Part shown: piece by piece, positions 60,751 to 64,000 of the stretch | How positions within the stretch are numbered: the first letter of the stretch is position 1 | How the letters are laid out: the number at the start of each line of letters is the position of its first letter | Origin: Cytophaga sp. FL35 | Lineage (GTDB): Bacteria; Bacteroidota; Bacteroidia; Flavobacteriales; Flavobacteriaceae | Assembly: GCF_014349235.1 (NCBI RefSeq) | Contig: NZ_JACSOH010000005.1 | Location: 212,042-276,041 of the forward strand | Length of the DNA: 64,000 nt | Direction: 5' to 3' | The notes under the pieces: generated by a model | Told to the model about the DNA's origin: nothing | The model's input: the letters and a program-made list of their open reading frames with translations, nothing else | The model's database searches: none | Program-made: the position numbers and the translations under genes

Positions 60751-62666
60751 CCTACCAAATTAGCTACTTTAAACCTTAATTTTATAAGCTCTTGTAGTTC
60801 TTTTATGGTTTTAAAAGTACGTTTGAGTTTAACCTTCTCCTCTTTGCTCAAGGTTTCTAGCTCGATAAACCTACCGGAATCATTATGTAAAAGGCCTTGT
60901 TTGGTCCTAAATTTCAAAAGGGCCTTGGTAGCGTAGGAGCAGGCCAAAAACAATTCGGCATTGTTGGGTTCTAGTTCCGCCAATTTTTCAAATCGTTCTG
61001 CCGTATTATTTATGGACTTTACTTGACTTGATAAGACCAACACCCTTGCGCCATCTACCAAAGGCATAAGAGCCCTTCGCTTTAAATCAAAAAAATCTTT
61101 GTGCGCTCCATTTTCTTCAACTAAAAAAGAACGGAAAAATCCGCTGGGAGAGGGGTTTTGTAAAGCCCCACTGGCCAAATGGACAAAGAATATAGGATAC
61201 TTCTGCGTTATTGAGAATATATGTTCCGTTAATTCATCTACCAATTCCCTATTGCCATAGGAAATATTAAAATCAAAAAAGATGGAAGATAAAAGAACTT
61301 CATCTTTACCAGGGTTGGTAATCCAATGTAAGGTCCTTTCCTTCCATTGCGATAGGCTCATGCACCAATCTGGATTGGAAGCCATCATATCTGCTGGACA
61401 ATATTCATAGCCAATGGACTGTAAACCTTGGGTAACTTTTTTTGCTAAGTTTAGAAAGTAACTCTGAGTGGCCTCTAACTCTTCTTGAGAAACATCTTCA
61501 AAAACCAAAGCATTATCCTGATCGGTATGTAATAATTGTTCACTTCTACCTTGGCTTCCCATGGCTAGCCATGAAAAGGATACTGGAGGCGGAGCGTCCA
61601 TTTTCTCCAAAGAAATGGCTATAACCTGTTTAATGCAGGCATCGTTTAGTTCGGAAATGATTTTAGAGGTAAGTGTCAGCGGTATATTCTGTCTAAGGTA
61701 ACCTTGTAATAAGCTCATAATACCCCTCCTAATTGTTTTTATTTTCTTGAACTTATTGGAGCGCTTTATTGCCTTCATAAGAACGGCCGGATTATTGCCC
61801 AGCTCCAGCATAATGTCATGTTTGGAGATTATGCCCACGGCCTCAGTGTTCGGGGTTCCGTCTTCGGTGATACAAAGATGGCTGATTCCACTTTTCATCA
61901 TGGCCATTTGTGCTTGGGCCAAAGTCATTTTTTTGGGATATGTAATGACTGGAGAGCTCATAATATCTTTGGCCTTCGCCGAAATTGGAAATTCTCCAGT
62001 CGCAATTTTGTTTCTTAAATCCTTATCCGTAATGATTCCAATAGGAAGCTTGTCCTTCAAAATTAGCATAGCTCCTATTTTTTTTTGCGTCATAAGGGTT
62101 GCTACCTTTTTAATAGTGGTTCCTGAGGTTGAGCTTATGAGTTTCTTGGAATAGTTTATAGTTTGTAGGTCTAAATAATCATTGTTTTGGGGAATTGGCC
62201 CTTCCTGCCCTTCTTGAAATAACTTACCCTTTTTGCCAATGGAGTATGGGTTTCTTGTGTTTGAAGCAAAACTTTCCATTAAGAAATTGGCCACTCCCTC
62301 ATGATTCTTTGTAAAGGGTCTAAATTCTGCTATGGGAATGGCATATATTATCGATTCCTCATAAGCCTTGGCCTCCATCTTATAATTTTCGTTTGCCATA
62401 AGGGGGCGTAGGCCAAATATGTCACCTTCATCACATAGATCTACAAAATCACCATTCGCTGTTTTACTTAGCGAAACAGCACCTTTGTGTACTACGTAAA
62501 AGTAATCGTGGGCTTTTTCGTTTTCGGTGAATATAAGTTCATCCTTCAACTTGTATATAATTTGAACCTCCTGCGCCAGAATCTGTAATTCTTTGATCTT
62601 AATCTCATTAAATGGTGGGTAGTTTTGTAGAAAATCTGCAACCCTTGCCGAAATGGTGTTCTTCAT
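60747..62666 (-). CDS. cNMP-like / CBS / DUF294 nucleotidyltransferase-fold protein
   Basis: 639 residues with four parts: a cNMP-type domain (~15-125), two CBS repeats (ISSTSGTTIKKVATLMTQKKIGAMLIL...ITDKDLRNKIATG and IMSSPVITYPKKMTLAQAQMAMMKSGISHLCI, ~170-295), the DUF294 nucleotidyltransferase fold (WLAMGSQGRSEQLLHTDQDNALVF, with GS and DxD) and a DUF294 C-terminal domain. The phosphate cassette of the cNMP domain reads FGLRPLM (84-90), lacking the usual Glu, and the usual Arg is not present near KMEA (96-99), so cyclic nucleotide binding is doubtful. The CBS pair may sense adenine nucleotides. GlnD-like nucleotidyl transfer is possible but unproven. Co-translated with the exonuclease. Confidence 0.9.
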   Translation of the reverse strand: MKNTISARVADFLQNYPPFNEIKIKELQILAQEVQIIYKLKDELIFTENEKAHDYFYVVHKGAVSLSKTANGDFVDLCDEGDIFGLRPLMANENYKMEAKAYEESIIYAIPIAEFRPFTKNHEGVANFLMESFASNTRNPYSIGKKGKLFQEGQEGPIPQNNDYLDLQTINYSKKLISSTSGTTIKKVATLMTQKKIGAMLILKDKLPIGIITDKDLRNKIATGEFPISAKAKDIMSSPVITYPKKMTLAQAQMAMMKSGISHLCITEDGTPNTEAVGIISKHDIMLELGNNPAVLMKAIKRSNKFKKIKTIRRGIMSLLQGYLRQNIPLTLTSKIISELNDACIKQVIAISLEKMDAPPPVSFSWLAMGSQGRSEQLLHTDQDNALVFEDVSQEELEATQSYFLNLAKKVTQGLQSIGYEYCPADMMASNPDWCMSLSQWKERTLHWITNPGKDEVLLSSIFFDFNISYGNRELVDELTEHIFSITQKYPIFFVHLASGALQNPSPSGFFRSFLVEENGAHKDFFDLKRRALMPLVDGARVLVLSSQVKSINNTAERFEKLAELEPNNAELFLACSYATKALLKFRTKQGLLHNDSGRFIELETLSKEEKVKLKRTFKTIKELQELIKLRFKVANLVG

Positions 62667-62712
62667 TACAAGTATTTAAAATCAAATTTAATGATTGTTA
62701 AAATATAGGAAA

Positions 62713-62739
62713 CAAAAAAGACCGCCGTGAAGGCGGTCT
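62713..62739 (-). terminator. Rho-independent terminator after the DsbA/FrnE-like gene
   Basis: Read leftward AGACCGCC-TTCA-(C)GGCGGTCT forms an 8-bp GC-rich stem followed by TTTTTTG. It lies ~50 nt past the stop codon and separates the gene from the cNMP/CBS/DUF294 operon. Confidence 0.85.
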
Positions 62740-62788
62740 ATCTTGTAAATTAGGACTGTGATGAATGTAGTGTACTATTATAGGTCTA

Positions 62789-63448
62789 TCACACGCCTTG
62801 AGAATCTTGCATCATTTCTGTCAAGACTTTTTTGAATATGTGTACAGGTTGGGCGCCGGTAACAGCACTTTTTTTGTCAAAAACTATAGTGGGTACGGAA
62901 TTGACCCCAAGGTTTTGCCAGTAGGCTATCTTGCTTTTAACTTCGTAGCGCTTTTCGTCTTCATCCAACAACTGAAGTCCTTTTTCTGCGTCAAGGCCCA
63001 CTTCTTGTAGCGCTTTTAAAAGAACGTCCCGCTTTGATACATCTTTTCTTTCGCTAAAATAAGCCGTAGTTAATCGCATTTTTAGTTCCGTTTGCTTGTC
63101 AAAATCTTTGGCATATTCTAAAAGCACATGGGCATCAAGGGTGTTCACAATGCGCATATCATCAAAATAATCAAAGGTAAAACCAAGTTCTTCCCCGGCT
63201 TCCGCCATGTGGGCTTGTGATTCTTTTTGTTGTTCAGGGGTTGCACCATATTTCTCCGCTAAGTGTTCTTGAATATTTTGGCCTTCTGAAGGCATATGTG
63301 GATTTAACTCAAACGGATGCCATTCAATTTCCACGTCATTAGTTAGACCCATCTCTTCAATGGCTTTGTTGAGACGCTTATAGCCAATGGTACACCATGG
63401 GCAAACCACATCTGAAACAATATCTATTTTTAGTTTATCTTTTGTCAT
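62789..63448 (-). CDS. DsbA family oxidoreductase (FrnE-like)
   Basis: 219 residues, no signal peptide, so cytoplasmic. The thioredoxin-fold start KIDIVSDVVCPWCTIGYKRL holds the CPWC active site (Cys16, Cys19). IEWHPFELNPHMPSEGQNIQEHLAEKYG and MRIVNTLDAHVLLEYAKDFDKQTELKMRLTTAYFSERKDVSKRDVL form the helical insertion, and GVNSVPTIVFDKKSAVTGAQPVHIF has the cis-Pro loop. This is the FrnE group, linked in other bacteria to oxidative-stress tolerance and polyketide isomerisation. The exact partner is unknown. Single gene, ended by a strong terminator. Confidence 0.93.
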   Translation of the reverse strand: MTKDKLKIDIVSDVVCPWCTIGYKRLNKAIEEMGLTNDVEIEWHPFELNPHMPSEGQNIQEHLAEKYGATPEQQKESQAHMAEAGEELGFTFDYFDDMRIVNTLDAHVLLEYAKDFDKQTELKMRLTTAYFSERKDVSKRDVLLKALQEVGLDAEKGLQLLDEDEKRYEVKSKIAYWQNLGVNSVPTIVFDKKSAVTGAQPVHIFKKVLTEMMQDSQGV

Positions 63449-63726
63449 TATATCTGTAAGTTTTATTTCTCGGTAGATTGGTCGTCAAAGTATCTATAAA
63501 CCTACAAATGTCTAGGGAAAATATTAAATGAGCTTGAGGTAAGACTAGAAGGTCTTCTAGTGAGGATAAGTGATTGTTGCACGAAAGAACTATCAATTAG
63601 AGATTGAAAATAGTTGGCTAACCTGCAACTATAACGTTTTCGTATACATTAATTTTCAATTGACAACAAATTAAACTCCATGTTCCTATTTTCTAGGAAA
63701 TTTGAAGTATAACCAAAAATCAAAAG

Positions 63727-63861
63727 ATGAAAAACTCCCCCGACCAAATGACCTATTCTTTCTTGGAAGCATTATCTGAACTGGGAAGTGTATTAGTACC
63801 AGAAAAAATATATACTTCTGAAAACTTAAAAAAAGAAGCTTTTATGAAGGACGAAAAATGA
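63727..63861 (+). CDS. Small ORF, hypothetical 44-residue protein
   Basis: ATG at 63727 to TGA at 63861, preceded by AAAAG. The product (start MKNSPDQMTYSFLEALSELG, end FMKDEK) is hydrophilic with an amphipathic helix and no membrane segment. I do not recognise a family. Support is moderate: a strong rho-independent terminator in the same direction follows 70 nt later, and no other gene in the last 500 bases could use it. The 63449-63726 gap before it shows no gene and should hold its promoter and that of the divergent DsbA-like gene. It could be a short mRNA or a small RNA instead. Confidence 0.4.
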   Translation: MKNSPDQMTYSFLEALSELGSVLVPEKIYTSENLKKEAFMKDEK

Positions 63862-63930
63862 CGTAGTACAAAGTAAATTTCACTGTTATTATTATTTAAG
63901 CTATCATAGTATTTTTTGAAATAATAAGCT

Positions 63931-63967
63931 AAACCGATTCAATTCGAATTTTGAGTCGGTTTTTCTT
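63931..63967 (+). terminator. Rho-independent terminator of the small ORF or RNA
   Basis: AAACCGATTCAA and TTGAGTCGGTTT form a 12-bp stem with one wobble pair around TTCGAATT, followed by TTCTTTTA. It indicates a + strand transcript ending here. Confidence 0.8.
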
Positions 63968-64000
63968 TTATTGATATTCTTAAAAGGCACATTATAGGCT

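Overview
The window looks like a chromosomal segment of a marine flavobacterium (Bacteroidota, Flavobacteriaceae, of the Zobellia/Maribacter/Arenibacter kind). The reasons are low GC, GldF/GldG gliding-motility genes, a SusC/SusD pair, three formylglycine-type sulfatases, many lipoproteins, and promoters with the Bacteroidota -7 element TAnnTTTG. No rRNA, tRNA, CRISPR array, insertion sequence or prophage was seen.

Layout. 1-2.2 kb: a flavinylation-type module (DUF3570 protein cut by the window edge, DUF4266 lipoprotein, ApbE) and a small exported protein behind a good sigma-54 promoter. 2.3-4.7 kb: an NtrC-type response regulator and its histidine kinase. 4.9-11.2 kb: a TolC - membrane fusion protein - MacB-type ATPase - permease efflux operon ending in its own LytS/LytTR two-component pair. 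11.2-13.3 kb: a membrane class III nucleotide cyclase and a Tat-exported metallophosphoesterase.

13.4-32 kb is a polysaccharide utilisation locus: SusD/SusC, two sulfatases, a GH127 enzyme, a four-enzyme route (aldehyde dehydrogenase, enolase-superfamily cycloisomerase, KDGal kinase, KDPGal aldolase), RhaT-type and GntP-type transporters and an AraC regulator. The set matches 3,6-anhydro-D-galactose release and catabolism from carrageenan oligosaccharides, although no endo-carrageenase is present here. Four of its transcription units share a previously unlabelled promoter layout: a GGTTAAAA direct repeat with 21-bp period placed exactly 58 nt before a -7 box. This is the likely AraC-regulator operator.

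32.4-46.4 kb is one 12-gene leftward operon: DeoR regulator, FucI-type isomerase, split transketolase, two tandem DUF1593 proteins, ribose-type ABC transporter (binding protein, DUF2291 protein, ATPase, permease), FGGY kinase and a third, divergent DUF1593 protein. The logic (exported nucleoside-hydrolase-fold glycosidases, import, isomerisation, phosphorylation, transketolase cleavage) suggests catabolism of an unusual pentose conjugate, with D-apiose a testable candidate. I consider it the best candidate for an undescribed system here.

46.4-50.8 kb holds a solitary lipoprotein sulfatase, a beta-lactamase-fold protein with altered metal ligands, and 1.2 kb without a convincing gene. 50.8-64 kb is ordinary core genome: mnmE, a coiled-coil exported protein, DUF4870, dnaN, gldG/gldF, an S-adenosylmethionine hydrolase-family gene, phoH, purC, a DnaQ-like exonuclease, a cNMP/CBS/DUF294 protein, a DsbA/FrnE-like protein and one small ORF.
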